Under the pieces are notes generated by a model. That model saw only the letters and a list, made by a program, of their open reading frames with translations, did no database searches and was not told where the DNA came from. Of a stretch of 64,000 nucleotides of DNA, positions 25,403 through 37,243 are shown in pieces. Origin of the DNA: Smallanthus sonchifolius (Eukaryota; Streptophyta; Magnoliopsida; Asterales; Asteraceae). Numbering within the stretch: the stretch's first letter is position 1; each line of letters opens with the position of its first letter. The stretch lies in assembly GCA_023525975.1 (NCBI GenBank), contig CM042032.1, forward strand, positions 17,738,001-17,802,000. The letters run 5' to 3'. The position numbers were made by a program, and so were the translations under genes.

Positions 25403-25494
25403 AGTGGTAGATGATCGATCCGTTTAAATGATAACCCAATTCTGGAAGGGGACCGGGTTTCGGGTCAGATCCACGTGCAAAAACAAGGTGCGGG

Positions 25495-25572
25495 GCTAGA
25501 CTCGAACCCGCGACCTTGCCTGACGAGTACTAGATATTTAACTGGTTGAACCTGGGCTTGTGCCTTGGTTTT
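25495..25572 (-). other. Second tRNA-like segment in the G2 LTR
   Basis: The minus strand carries GCGGGTTCGAGTCTAGCC, a near-perfect B box, with a weak A-box-like TTCAACCAGTTAAAT about 40 bases upstream. It lies about 95 bp from the other tRNA-like segment in the same orientation. Confidence 0.4.
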
Positions 25573-26679
25573 AAACAGACGCGCACATGTTTTAACACCC
25601 AACCCTCGTTCGCCTTCTTCCCCAATCGTCCCCATCCCAAACCCTAACCCCAATGTCACCCAATCCGTACCCGATCGAACCCAAATTTAGAGGGCTTTCA
25701 TTCCTTACATCAAAATGAAACTAAGGGTACCGATTTTACCTGAAATGGTTGAGGATTTGAGGGAGAACGACAAAGGGGCCGACGTCGGATTTCTTTGAGC
25801 TCGTCGGGGTTCTAGATGAGCAATGCAATGAATACAGAGGTGTAGAATGTTTGTGGCGTCTGTAGTGAAGGTGTGAGTTCGTTTTTATAGTCCAATTTTA
25901 TGTGTAACATACGAATTGAATGTAGGTTGATTACGTTCGGTAATATGACGATTGAACTCAATTTCTTTTATTGTAGGTGTAATTGATACGTTAGAATGGA
26001 TTCAATCAGTCGCACGATGGTTTACAATGGCTCGATTATAGTTTTAACACATGAATTTGATGAATCATTGCCCGAATTTGATGGATTGTGCTCGGATTGA
26101 CTTTCCAAAGTCAAACCTGCATCAAATTGATTTAAAAATTTGATAATGGTTCAAATTAATGGGTCCAAGATGTTCAAGGGGTCCAGTGGTTCAACTAATT
26201 TTATTTCTTTTAACCCTTTTGTTTTTATATAATTAAATTTATAAGATTTATAAAATTAAAACTCTAAGTTTGAGATCTTTTATATAATTATAAAAAAAAC
26301 TAACTAATTATTTTTATTAATAACAATTACACATATTGTCATAAAAAATGTATATGTATATTTATATTTGGAAAACAAATAAATAACTTACACATTTATG
26401 GATGTAATTATGTGTTTATAAAATAGTAGGGCTTTAAATAAATATTTAGTTAATTTATTAAACATACCTTGTCACGTGTTTATGCTTAATCATGTGTGAA
26501 TAAAATTTAGATTTAAATGAAATAAATGTATGCATAAGTAGATACATTATGGTATGTATAACCCTAGTGATGATGTATCATGAATGTACAACTTATATTC
26601 AAAATGAAATGATCCAGAACTGTAATTGAAATAATGTCTCTGCACAAATTAAAGCATGAGGAAAACCCTAAATGTTACA

Positions 26680-26922
26680 AGTTGTAATTTAGGCCCAGTA
26701 TTACTTGTCTAGGTATAAATACATCCATACCCTAATCGTTTGTGGTTAGCGATTGTGTTAAATTTCTCTTTAATTCTCGAAAGCAAAACATTCAGTTTTA
26801 CCTTGATTTCTCTGTTCTTGAATCACCATACTTAGTAGTTTTCGCCTACTATGTGTGAGAATTGATATCATGTTCGTGTTTGTGTGTTTATTCGAAGATC
26901 TATATAGAGATTGGGACTTACA
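26680..26922 (+). mobile_element. Truncated copia LTR of the tandem-array family
   Basis: The sequence from AGTTGTAATTTA to GGGACTTACA closely follows 2857-3098, including the TATA box at 26714-26721. It ends in the canonical ACA. The 5' part of the LTR is missing where G2 begins, and no primer site follows, so it is a solo or truncated LTR. Confidence 0.8.
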
Positions 26923-28110
<1,188 letters not shown>

Positions 28111-29252
28111 GTCTCCCTTTGTTAAGAGAATTTCATCCCAAAATTCAACTAGGGTTGACTTTTGAAAGGTCGTAGTGGAAATTTTGTCATAAAGGATCTT
28201 GGATTTTCCAAAAGTCCTCTATGGATAATAACTTGGATCCTAGGTTGATCAAGTCTGGGGATGTAATCGAGATATAGGTGGTCCTAGGAATTCTAACTCC
28301 CAAAAAGTATTATAACGTAGGCTAGTAATCTATTACTGATCATATCTCTTATTAATAGGTTCGAGTGAGAATTAAGTCGAGTGGACTAGTTCTTAAATCA
28401 AAGTTGTGGTAAAACAAGGAGTAGACTAGACTACTATGAACCACTGGGGTTATTATTATAGTGAGATGTAAAACGTGATATTCTCGATCTGTGTACTCGA
28501 ATGAGAGTAGCGGTTTGTAAAACGTATTTTCACGTTTTAACTTGTCGTACATATGATGGGAAAGGTATTTTAAGGAGCACACATTGACAGGAGTAGTGTT
28601 GTACTTGTGCTAAAATCTAACTAGGTCATAGATTTCTAGGTATCAATAGTGGATAGGTATGTGATGTCATAACTCGTTATGGTTGGTAGTAGCGCTTACC
28701 CACCAGGGTTATATTATCAATACGTTATAAGGCGAAATACTTGCTCGTGATGTACGCCATTTAACATGAAGATAAGGTTCAATGATGTTTGATAAACAGA
28801 TCCACACAATGTTTAGGCTCTTAAGTTATAGAGTTGAAAAGATTACCTTCTAAATCCTTCGAGCTAAGACAATATGGTGATTGATTCATATAGTGAGAAA
28901 CCTTGCTTTAAATTCCACAGAGCTATATACATAGGTACTTACGTTTGATGTCAAATAATTCACGATGTACTTGAACCTAATCGAGATCTGATGAAAGTGA
29001 ATTATTTAAGTTTAAAGTATTAGATTCTCATGAATGTTACAGGTTTTTGTGAACATATGCAAGATCGAGTTTGATATAATGCGAGAAAAGTCATAAGTGA
29101 CTCATTGTTCCGTAATTCTATTAAAAGTCAACAAGATGGCAATAATTTTTTGTTAGCCCAATAATATAATAAGACGATGACGTAATCATATATGAGGACT
29201 TTTGGGTAAAGAACCCAAATATACAACGTTTATTTTGACAAACATATGTCAT
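28111..29252 (-). other. G3 degraded 3' internal region
   Basis: The first 40 bp are the purine tract and 3' untranslated end of a gypsy element (see the G3 LTR). The remaining kilobase has only scattered short frames, and I cannot read integrase or any other domain. It stops at the start of the copia D LTR. Confidence 0.5.
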
Positions 29253-29674
29253 TGTAAGGTCCGGTTTTCTAGAGAATCTTCAATAAACGGATTCAATGAC
29301 GTGTTAAATCTGGCAGAATCAGAAACGACACATGACAAGTAGGTAAACAAAGAGAACGAGCACACATGAATTATCAAACGATTGTATATTACTGAATAAT
29401 ACTTCTGAATACAGTATAAAATGTTCAAACACTCGTCTAACCCGAATATCGAGACAAAACTAACTACTTATAGCTAATTACACAAGTTTTCGGTTTCACT
29501 ATGGGCTTGGGCTTCACGAGAACTACATAGTACTCGGCCCACCAAGTTCTCGGTCCGAGAACTTTACAAAAGTGAAGTTCTCGCAAGCAGCTAAATCTTC
29601 AATCTTCATTCTTCAATCTTCTAAACAACCAAGTGTTTCTTTGATGCTTCAGCCGATTAGGTTTGGTCCTTACA
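29253..29674 (-). mobile_element. Copia D 3' LTR
   Basis: The plus strand shows TGTAAGGTCC...GGTCCTTACA, perfect TG/CA inverted ends over 422 bp. On the minus strand it follows the purine tract CTAGGGGAGAT at 29675-29685. It contains a palindrome-like GTTCTCGGTCCGAGAAC near 29550 and nearby copies of its half-site. The 5' LTR and pol of D are not in the window. Sequence at 30520-30663 with the same GAGAACTT-type half-sites is probably D spacer upstream of its aORF, cut off by element B. Confidence 0.75.
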
Positions 29675-29704
29675 ATCTCCCCTAGTATGATGCACTCAAA
29701 GCAT

Positions 29705-30507
29705 TCATAGTTTCTCGATGTTAGTTGAATGATCACCACCTCCCGCATAGAGGCCTTTCACAACAGCAGTAGCCAAAACCTTCATATATGGCTTTGTATC
29801 TTTCTCAATGGACTCAGGCATGAACAACTACTTCTTTGAGAGCCTTATCATATCTTCCTTAATGATTTTTAAGAGATCCATTGGATTAACAATGTTTCGG
29901 TTAAAGATAATCTGTAGGAATCGAGGATACATCAAGAATAATCCTTTCTTCTTTCCAGACAAGTTGCTTTTCATCTCATCAAATAGGATTCTTAAGAAGT
30001 TGAAATTTTCTCTTGTTACTAAAGCATAGACAACCGATGACATGTTTGCATTAAGTTCATTATATCCGCCTTTTCTTCAAGCTATGCATTGATTTACCAC
30101 ATGTGTAAGATACTTCCAGTAAGGCGGCAATAATCTCTTCTCTACTGTAGGCAATGCTCCTTCATAACTCATTCTGTAAGATGTTGGAGTCATAACTTCT
30201 CTAGAGAATTCTGATTGATACGAGGCGTCGTCACCAAAATTCAGACTTTCTCTAATCATAGCCTCGGTAATGACAAATCCTTTTTCCGTTGACGGTTCCA
30301 GCAATCCCACTCACTTGATTTTCATTAACTAAGTCACCTGTTCTCCAACATTCTTGAATAAAAATTTCACAGATTTCAGGATGCTCAGAGATAGCATAAT
30401 GAAGCCCTTAAACTCACGATCATAGACTTGAATGAGATATGCTTCAGTGGTGGAACCTCAAGATATGCTGACTCGTTATGACCATTCACGAACATTAAGT
30501 TGGCCAT
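29705..30507 (-). pseudogene. Copia D accessory ORF (short form), decayed
   Basis: The start chosen is MANLMFVNGHNES at 30507, preceded by the acceptor-like TTGTGTGTAGGT. The family signature follows: PPYWKYLTHVVNQCIA, then FNFLRILFDEMKSNLSGKKKGLFLMYPRFLQIIFN. Stops at 30077 and 29828 lie in the main frame, with at least one shift near the N-terminus. The reading ends with GGGDHSTNIEKL and a stop at 29705, only 20 bp before the purine tract. Compared with the element A aORF it lacks the long low-complexity part and the C-terminal domain, so it is a compact version of about 265 residues. Function unknown. Confidence 0.7.
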
Positions 30508-30663
30508 ACCTACACACAACTAATCAAGTTAGACACGGACAAAAATAACAAATACCAAGTTTCCGGTTAAAGTACTCGCATACTCAAGTTCTTGTGGCAA
30601 CCAAGCTCTGGGGCCTAGAACTCTTGCCAAGAACTACTTGAAATCTGAGAACTTTGAAAAGTT

Positions 30664-31144
30664 TGTTAGAGCATGTTTTTGTAACTGTAGCAAAAATTCT
30701 AAGTGTATATGTAGCGAACATGTTAAGTTTGCCTAAGGGAATGTTTGGGCGAAATTAACTAGCGAACTTGGTAAGTTCGCCTATAGAATTATGGGCGAAC
30801 TTGATAAGTTCGCCTGCAGGACTCACTTGCCTATAAATAGAACATCAAGTATTAATTTGTGGGTAAGAATGCTAGAGTGTTAGCACACAGAGCAGGAGCG
30901 AGTCTCTATGAGAAGTGAGTCACCACTCCTAGGTAGAGCTCACCAAAGAGTTGGAATTGGAGCTTAAACGTAGAGATGTACACTCCTTCGGTATTGTATT
31001 CGTATGAAGAGTTCGTTATTGAATAAAGTATCAGTTTCTATAGTACATCTATCTTTTATGTTCGTGTGTTTGTTTGATTCTCTTCATTCTTCCGTCTCAT
31101 ACGAGGAATCATCGAGTAATGCGTTTGATCATGTGCGTTCTACT
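30664..31144 (+). mobile_element. Element B 5' LTR part 1 (interrupted by A)
   Basis: It starts TGTTAGAGCATG and continues after element A at 51613 to GGACTTTCA plus a primer site, giving an LTR of about 508 bp. A TATA box CCTATAAATAG is at 30830-30840. Three copies of the GCGAACTT...AAGTTCGC motif lie at about 30714, 30754 and 30794. No coding sequence. Confidence 0.8.
31140..31144. repeat. Target-site duplication of A, left
   Basis: CTACT, matched at 51608-51612 outside the opposite LTR. It shows that the whole 20.5 kb behaves as one insertion. Confidence 0.85.
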
Positions 31145-31643
31145 TGTAGGTCCAGGTAACTCAACTACTGATCGGACTCGTAATATGACGTTGCTATAAC
31201 ACCAAGTGTGGAATCCTTCATGTTAACATTTGTATACTAACCGATAATTGAAACAACACGCGTAAATAAACTTCTCGTTATATTCCAAATTTCATAGAGT
31301 TTACAAGATAATCACTTCTGCTTCTCTCTGTTCTGTTTCTCTCTGCTCTGCTATCCTCTCTATTGAACAGACTGTAAACTCTATATTTATAAACACAAGT
31401 TCTGATATAAGCGAACTTATTAAGTTCGCCTCTAACAGCTTAAGCGAACTTAACAAGTTCGCCTCAGTTAGACCTAAGCGAACTTATTAAGTTCGCCTCT
31501 GATATACCAGGCGACTTAACAAGTTCGCCTCTAGGCTCACTTGTAAAAACACTTAGTTACTTTAGACATTTACATAACAAAAACATAAAGACATAAAATC
31601 TAACTATTACAAGCTTTTGTCATTACAAATCTATGTCCTAACA
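31145..31643 (-). mobile_element. Element A 3' LTR
   Basis: On the minus strand it runs TGTTAGGACATAG...GGACCTACA, 499 bp. It carries four GCGAACTT...AAGTTCGC motifs at a 33-34 bp spacing (31410-31530), a TATA box (minus strand, about 31381-31394) and, at 31496-31509, TGGTATATCAGAGG, which mimics the primer site. The polypurine tract TTGTCAAGGGGGAGTC is at 31644-31659. Confidence 0.92.
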
Positions 31644-31684
31644 GACTCCCCCTTGACAATAGCTTGATCTTCTGTCTCTAGTCT

Positions 31685-34600
31685 TTATCTTGAACTCTTC
31701 CAGTTATCTGGTAGTCTGCTGCCAGCATGCACTCCATATCTTCTGCATATCTCCAAAACTCTTTTGTACTGTAGACCTTGTTCTCTCCAAACATCAGTAT
31801 ACATGATCTCATTCTTTCGCAGCGTCCTCTGATCTTTCTTTGAAAAATTAATAAGATTCATTGCGTCATAGAAACACAAATGAACTTATTATCTTTATCT
31901 TCAATCCTTGCTTTACCAGTATTAACATCAACATACCACCATTTCATATTCCCAAGAAAGTCTTGAGGAATATTCTTTAATGGTATCTTGTGAATAGCAT
32001 GCACTGGTTTATACTTGTATTTCCAGGTTACTTTCCCAGTTTTTGGATCTGTGTTCTTCACTCTCTTTCCCTTCTGTGGTTTCAGCCGATCATACTTTCC
32101 TGAACTACCTTCTTTCTTTATCAGGTTTGCCATCACATCAGCCAAACCATTCTTCGATCTATTTATGAGTGGCTTTGAAGCTAGACCATTTATTTCACAC
32201 CTCGGCAAGGTATTGAAATATTTGATCCTCGGCTTTAAGTATTGAACATCGTCAGATCGTTTGATTGCAAATAATTTTGATTCACCATCATAGAACCAAC
32301 TTATGATCCTTCCTACACACTGCTCTTTATTCACATATTTTTCTTTCTGAGCAGGTTGTGCTGGAGACTTGGGTAGCACCTTCATCCAACTGTTTACAAC
32401 TTCTTTCCACTGTTCTCGTGTCATCCCGGTATCTCTGTACATCATAGGTTCTTCATTAATCTTCGGAGACTCAGTGTGAGTAGTTTCAGTTTCAGCACCT
32501 TTATTGGATTGACTTGTCTCATCATCAGTATCCATATTTGAATCAGCTGTATCATCAGGCAGTGTGACGTCTTCAACAGAGTCCATAGAATCTGTTACTC
32601 CTTCATAAGTGAATTCAGGAATAACATCATCCCGGATGAAGTTATACGGCACCTTAAGACCATCACAGCCTTCATAGGTGACATAGTCTTTATCTTTCTC
32701 TATTTCAATCTCTACTATTTCTCCTTCTATCTCATTATCTGACATATCATTTTCCATGTCATTGAATAAATCATCAATGTCATCAAGACTTGCAATCTTT
32801 TCAGCTTCCTCTTCTTCTGAATCTTGAAAGAACTCCAATAACAGAATTTCTTCTTCATTAGTACCAGAAATATCTTTATCTTTGTTTCCTTCAAGTGATT
32901 GTGATGTCGACTCCCCCTGAACTCTAGATATAGGATTAGCGTCAGTGTATTGACGATCTCCCTCAATATTTCCAGCAGGATCATTGTCTTCATCATCACG
33001 TCTTTGAATTGACTATGTGTGACAAGTATCAGGTATCCTCAACTCCCCCTGAGCGTCAAGACGTTGAACGAGTTTGGAAACTAATGCTTGCATATCAGCA
33101 ATCTGTTGAGCTTGATTCTAAATCACCAGCTGCCGTTTTGAATCAGTAGACACAAGAGTGTTTACCTGTGTTTGTAGAGAAAGCACTTGAGATTCAAGGA
33201 AAGTAATTCTGTCAGAATCAGAAGGTTTTGACGGACCAGCTGTTGATTGTTGAATAGAAGGACTTGAAGTAGTAGGAATGACTGGAGGAACAGGAGTTTG
33301 AACTGGAGATGGATCCTTAGATCTTGGAGGAGTAATTATCAAAGAAGCAACAAAATTAGCATCCTCGACTCCTTGAGAAGATTTTGCAGCAGCAATCGAC
33401 ACAGACATTAACTTTTGACTTGTAGGATCTGGATCAAAGTCACTATGAGTGTCAGAACTCTCATCGACCAAAGATCTTTTACCAAGTACTGATCCGGAAG
33501 GAGGATCCCGAACAGACTTTCGTCGTGGTCGTCTGGCTTGAGATTTAATGCGTTTTCCAGCATTAGCTAGTGGAATAGCAGCCAACCGTTCATAATGTCC
33601 TGAGGAAAAATCCCTAGAGTCATCAAAATCAGTGCTGTCATCATCAGATGATATCGTATCACTTGAGCTGGAACTAGAATCAGCTTCTGTCCCCACATTC
33701 CCTTCTGGTTCATGAATGGGCAAGTTCACAGCATCATCAACGAAATCTTCCATATTCATTCCTAGATAGTGATCAGGGTCATGAACGACCTCTTCTTGAA
33801 CTGGTTCCTGAATAGGTATATCAACTTCAGCTTGTGGAATAGGAACGTGTTCAGGAATAGGAATTTGTTGTTGTACATGAACTTGTATTTGTGGAACTGG
33901 TATCTGTTGTTGTTGAACTTGTTGTTGTTGTGGAACTTGTACTTGTACGGGTTGTTGTTGTTGTTGTTGCTGTTGTTGTTGTGGTTGTTGCTGATGTTGC
34001 ACATTGATGCTTGAGCTTGAGCAAGTTCATCAGGATGAAACCAGTTGTCATTAGGTGGTGCAACATAATCAGGATTGATTAAGTGCCCAAACAATGGAGT
34101 ATTGACTAGAATCAATGCAGCAATTTGCTGTTTCACCTTCGTATAGTCGGTAAAAATATGTTTTGACATTGGAGTCAACGTTAATCTTATTGGATGTTGT
34201 GGAAGATCAGGAAGAAGGTGATTAAGTATTAGTTGAATAAAACGAGGATACATCAAGAAACCTTGACCTTCAGCTGGATTAATCTGCATGACCATCTCCC
34301 GATAGAAATAAAGTGGAAAATTGAATCTTTTATTCAATGTTAAGGCCACCATAGCAGTTTGAAGAGCCATCTTCAATCCATCAGTACCAGCTTTGCGAGG
34401 AGAGATGCATTGAATAATCACATGCATGAAATACCTCCATTCACCAAATAATCCACCTTTCCGTGCTTGGGTATCATTTTGTTTCCCACGATATCCCATC
34501 CGTTGAAAACAACCCATAATAAGAGTGCTAGGATAAGATATTGGATCATCATCATTTCCATCTAAATCAAGAGCAGCACGTATCGTTTCTTCAGAAATGG

Positions 34601-34838
34601 CAATCTCGGTATTATTAACTGTGGCACGAAGAACATGAGGTTCAACGTCCGTATCTTGATGCACAGTATCCCAAAATTGCTGTATGTACACGAGACTAAT
34701 GTAAGGATCAGCAGATAGAGCACCGTGAAGACGTGATCTGTTAAAAAATCCTATGATGCCTTGAAAATTCACAGCCTCGGTCATGTTAGGATCTAACAAA
34801 GCTACTTGATTATGTTTATATTCAACACGTCGAGCCAT
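31685..34838 (-). pseudogene. Element A accessory ORF (long form, about 1050 codons)
   Basis: The start MARRVEYKHNQVAL at 34838 directly follows an acceptor-like CCAAATGTTTCAG. The N-terminal part has the family signature (GEWRYFMHVIIQCIS, FNFPLYFYREM, GFLMYPRFIQLILN). A frame change near 34005 leads into a Q-rich tract, a PVQ/IPI-rich stretch, an acidic Ser/Asp-rich segment, a basic stretch (RIKSQARRPRRK) and a possible coiled coil near 33130-33240. In-frame stops lie at 33118 and near 33012. The C-terminal domain follows (FAIKRSDDVQYLK, LKPQKGKRVKNTDPKTGK, MKWWYVDVNTGKARIED), with a late frameshift near 31870, after which KKDQRTLRKNE and YGVHAGSRLPDNWK finish it. Part of this C-terminal domain recurs at 6900-7324. 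No signal peptide, membrane segment or enzyme motif was recognised. Function unknown. Confidence 0.8.
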
Positions 34839-37243
34839 CTGAAACATTTGGACAAACAAACATATTAGAAAAAATAATGAGCACAAACAAAACAAAAAAA
34901 ATTTAAAAAAAAAATTTTCAAACAAAAAAAAAAATTTCAACAAAAATTCACAAGTCCAAATCCTTACTGACCCCTAGGCGAATAAGTTCGCTTAGTAGTG
35001 CAAGAGGCGAACTTATTAAGTTCGCCTGACAAGTTCGCTTGGAACAAGTTCGCCTGAACTGTGACGTTTCAAATTCAAACACAGACAAACAAAATTCATT
35101 GAATCAAGATAAAATCATGGAATAACCGTTGAATAACAGTCGAATATCAATTTATAACCAAATCGGATGATCAATTTTACATGTTTGGTCAAAATTAGGT
35201 CAAAATCTGCCGTTGAAACAGTCGACGTAAAAACCGAGAATAAAATCGTCAAATACACACAATCTACCGGATGAAATTCAAGGAAAGTACCTTAGTTGAA
35301 TTCGCAATTCAATTTGGATTAAGATTCAACCAGTAAACAACTCTCACAACACAGTTTAAATTTTTTTAAAATTTTGGTCAAGTTCGCCTAAACTGAGGAA
35401 GACGATGAAAATGACAAGTTCGCCTGATTAAACCCTTATTCAGATTAAGTTCGCTTGATTAGGCGAACTTGTTAAGTTCGCTTAACAAGCCTTCGACGAA
35501 CAAGATAAGTTCGCTTCACTGTACACAGGCGAACTTAATTGCTTTTCAACCTTTTTGCCTTGAACAAAAATTTTATCAACTTCAACCTATCAAATCTTGA
35601 ACTTCCGTCAGCAACATATATTCGATCCAATCCCGAACAATTTTAATAAAAGTTTAGAATTTTCATGGAAAATAAAAAACAAAATCTTTTTGAATTTTAT
35701 CTGAATGAACTGAAATCACATATATTTGGTTTTTATCTGTACAAACTGAAATCACATATTTTTGGTTTTTATCTGTACAAACTGAAATCACATATTTTTG
35801 ACTTTTATCTGAATAAACTGAAATTACATATTTTTGGTTTTTATCTGTACAAAATGAAATCACATATTTTTGACTTTTATCTGAATAAACTGAAATCACA
35901 TATTTTTTGTTTTTATCTGTACAAAATGAAATCACATATTTTTGAATTTTATCTGAATAAACTGAAATCACATATTTTTGGTTTTTAACATCATGAGCAA
36001 GAAGATCATATCAGTATTCAATTAATTCATCACATATATTATCAATAACAAAGGGTAATCTATAGTATGAGACCATTCAACTCAATTTTGTGCACTTTGC
36101 ATCTTTTTCATTTTTACACTCCTTCAATTTGAATAATATTTGAAATGATACGCGATAAATTTCAAAGTAAATAAGATCAGGTTAAAAATACTCTTTTATT
36201 TATACCGAATTTGAAATATAAAGCCTGAATTCTTAAATTTGTCAATATTATATTATTTGAAACTATAAGCGTTTATTCTCCAAATTCATGTGATTTAGTA
36301 CCATTTAGATGAAAAACATCGTGTACCCCACATATATGCCAAATAGAAAGTAAATATACTATCTTCAAGACATATATAAGATTTTACTAAAGATTATCCG
36401 AATATTCAGAATGAGGAGACATCACTTAGCATATGAATAGTAGAATCCAAATTGGATTGTATAGGAATCAATGAGATTCAGAATCGAATGATTCAATGTT
36501 TTGGCTTATATTTGTGGAATCATAAGATTCAGGTACGTGGATCCAACTGTTATCTGTATTATGAATTCAATGGAATCAGTAAAGATGATTTATCAATATG
36601 ATCCAAGGGCTAGTATATGTTTGACAGATGTTGTCAAGTACATATCTTGATTATACTTCAAATTGCATGCTTTTCGGGACATGGGCACTGAAGCAAATCG
36701 AATTAATAGTGCTAAGGACATAACCCGAAACTGATCTCATAGGAAAATCCTTATTAAAAGCTAATATTTTTTATCTGATAGTGATCTTTTAACACACACA
36801 CCCAGGCATATAATGGATTTAAATTACAGATGTAATCATATTATATTTAATTTTCACACTACTATTAGTTTCAAAACGCTTTTAGCCTATTGACACTTCA
36901 AGTTTCAAATTTTATACCCAAACTTTAAAAACAAATTATCAAGAATTGAGCATTCACAACACAATCATTTCTTATTTATGCAAACTTTGAAATTTAGATC
37001 AAATCAACTTATCTTAATCAATCATATATCAATGTCTACTAAGGTCGTGTGAAATGAACTAATCACTGATGTACTATCATTTTCTCTAACCTCAAATGAT
37101 GTCAAATTTTATATTTTTCAATTTGTTTTGACTTTTTATAGATTAAGATTTTTGACTGAAAATGTAAATGCAGAAATGTAATAAAGCAATAAAAGAACTT
37201 AAAAAAAACATTTTCCATGAAATTCTGATTGTGAAAAATTATT
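34839..37243 (-). other. Element A spacer between pol and aORF
   Basis: 2.4 kb of AT-rich DNA without readable protein. It contains two clusters of the GCGAACTT/AAGTTCGC motif (34978-35055 and 35385-35535) and the 36-bp minisatellite (35690-35986). The stretch 36000-37200 is plain AT-rich sequence. If the aORF is expressed from a spliced RNA, the end of the intron is the CAG at 34839-34841. Confidence 0.7.
35690..35986. repeat. 36-bp minisatellite, about 8 units
   Basis: The unit contains TTTTTATCTGTACAAACTG and AAATCACATATTTTTG, alternating with TTTTTATCTGAATAAACTG variants. Both strands stay open through the array because 36 is a multiple of three. The periodic peptides on both strands are by-products. 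Confidence 0.92.

Larger units (their letters stand above)
24009..26679 (-). mobile_element. G2 5' LTR
   Basis: On the plus strand it runs from TGTCACACCCC at 24009 to AAATGTTACA at 26679, which is the minus-strand TGTAACATTT start also seen in G1. It contains no coding sequence. Inside it are a short TG/TA microsatellite (24913-24942), a TAAA-rich stretch and two tRNA-like segments. Its outer edge touches a copia LTR remnant in mid-sequence, so G2 probably inserted into that LTR. Confidence 0.82.

Noticed and set aside
34839..34943. Hydrophobic in-frame extension upstream of the element A aORF (Phe/Leu-rich, 35 residues) that looks like a signal peptide or membrane anchor
   Set aside because: It is the translation of the T-rich tract before the acceptor-like CAG. 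The homologous copies start at the equivalent of MARR and have no such segment.
35663..35988. Open frames on both strands with a 12-residue period
   Set aside because: The 36-bp minisatellite keeps every frame without a stop open. There is no relation to any element protein.
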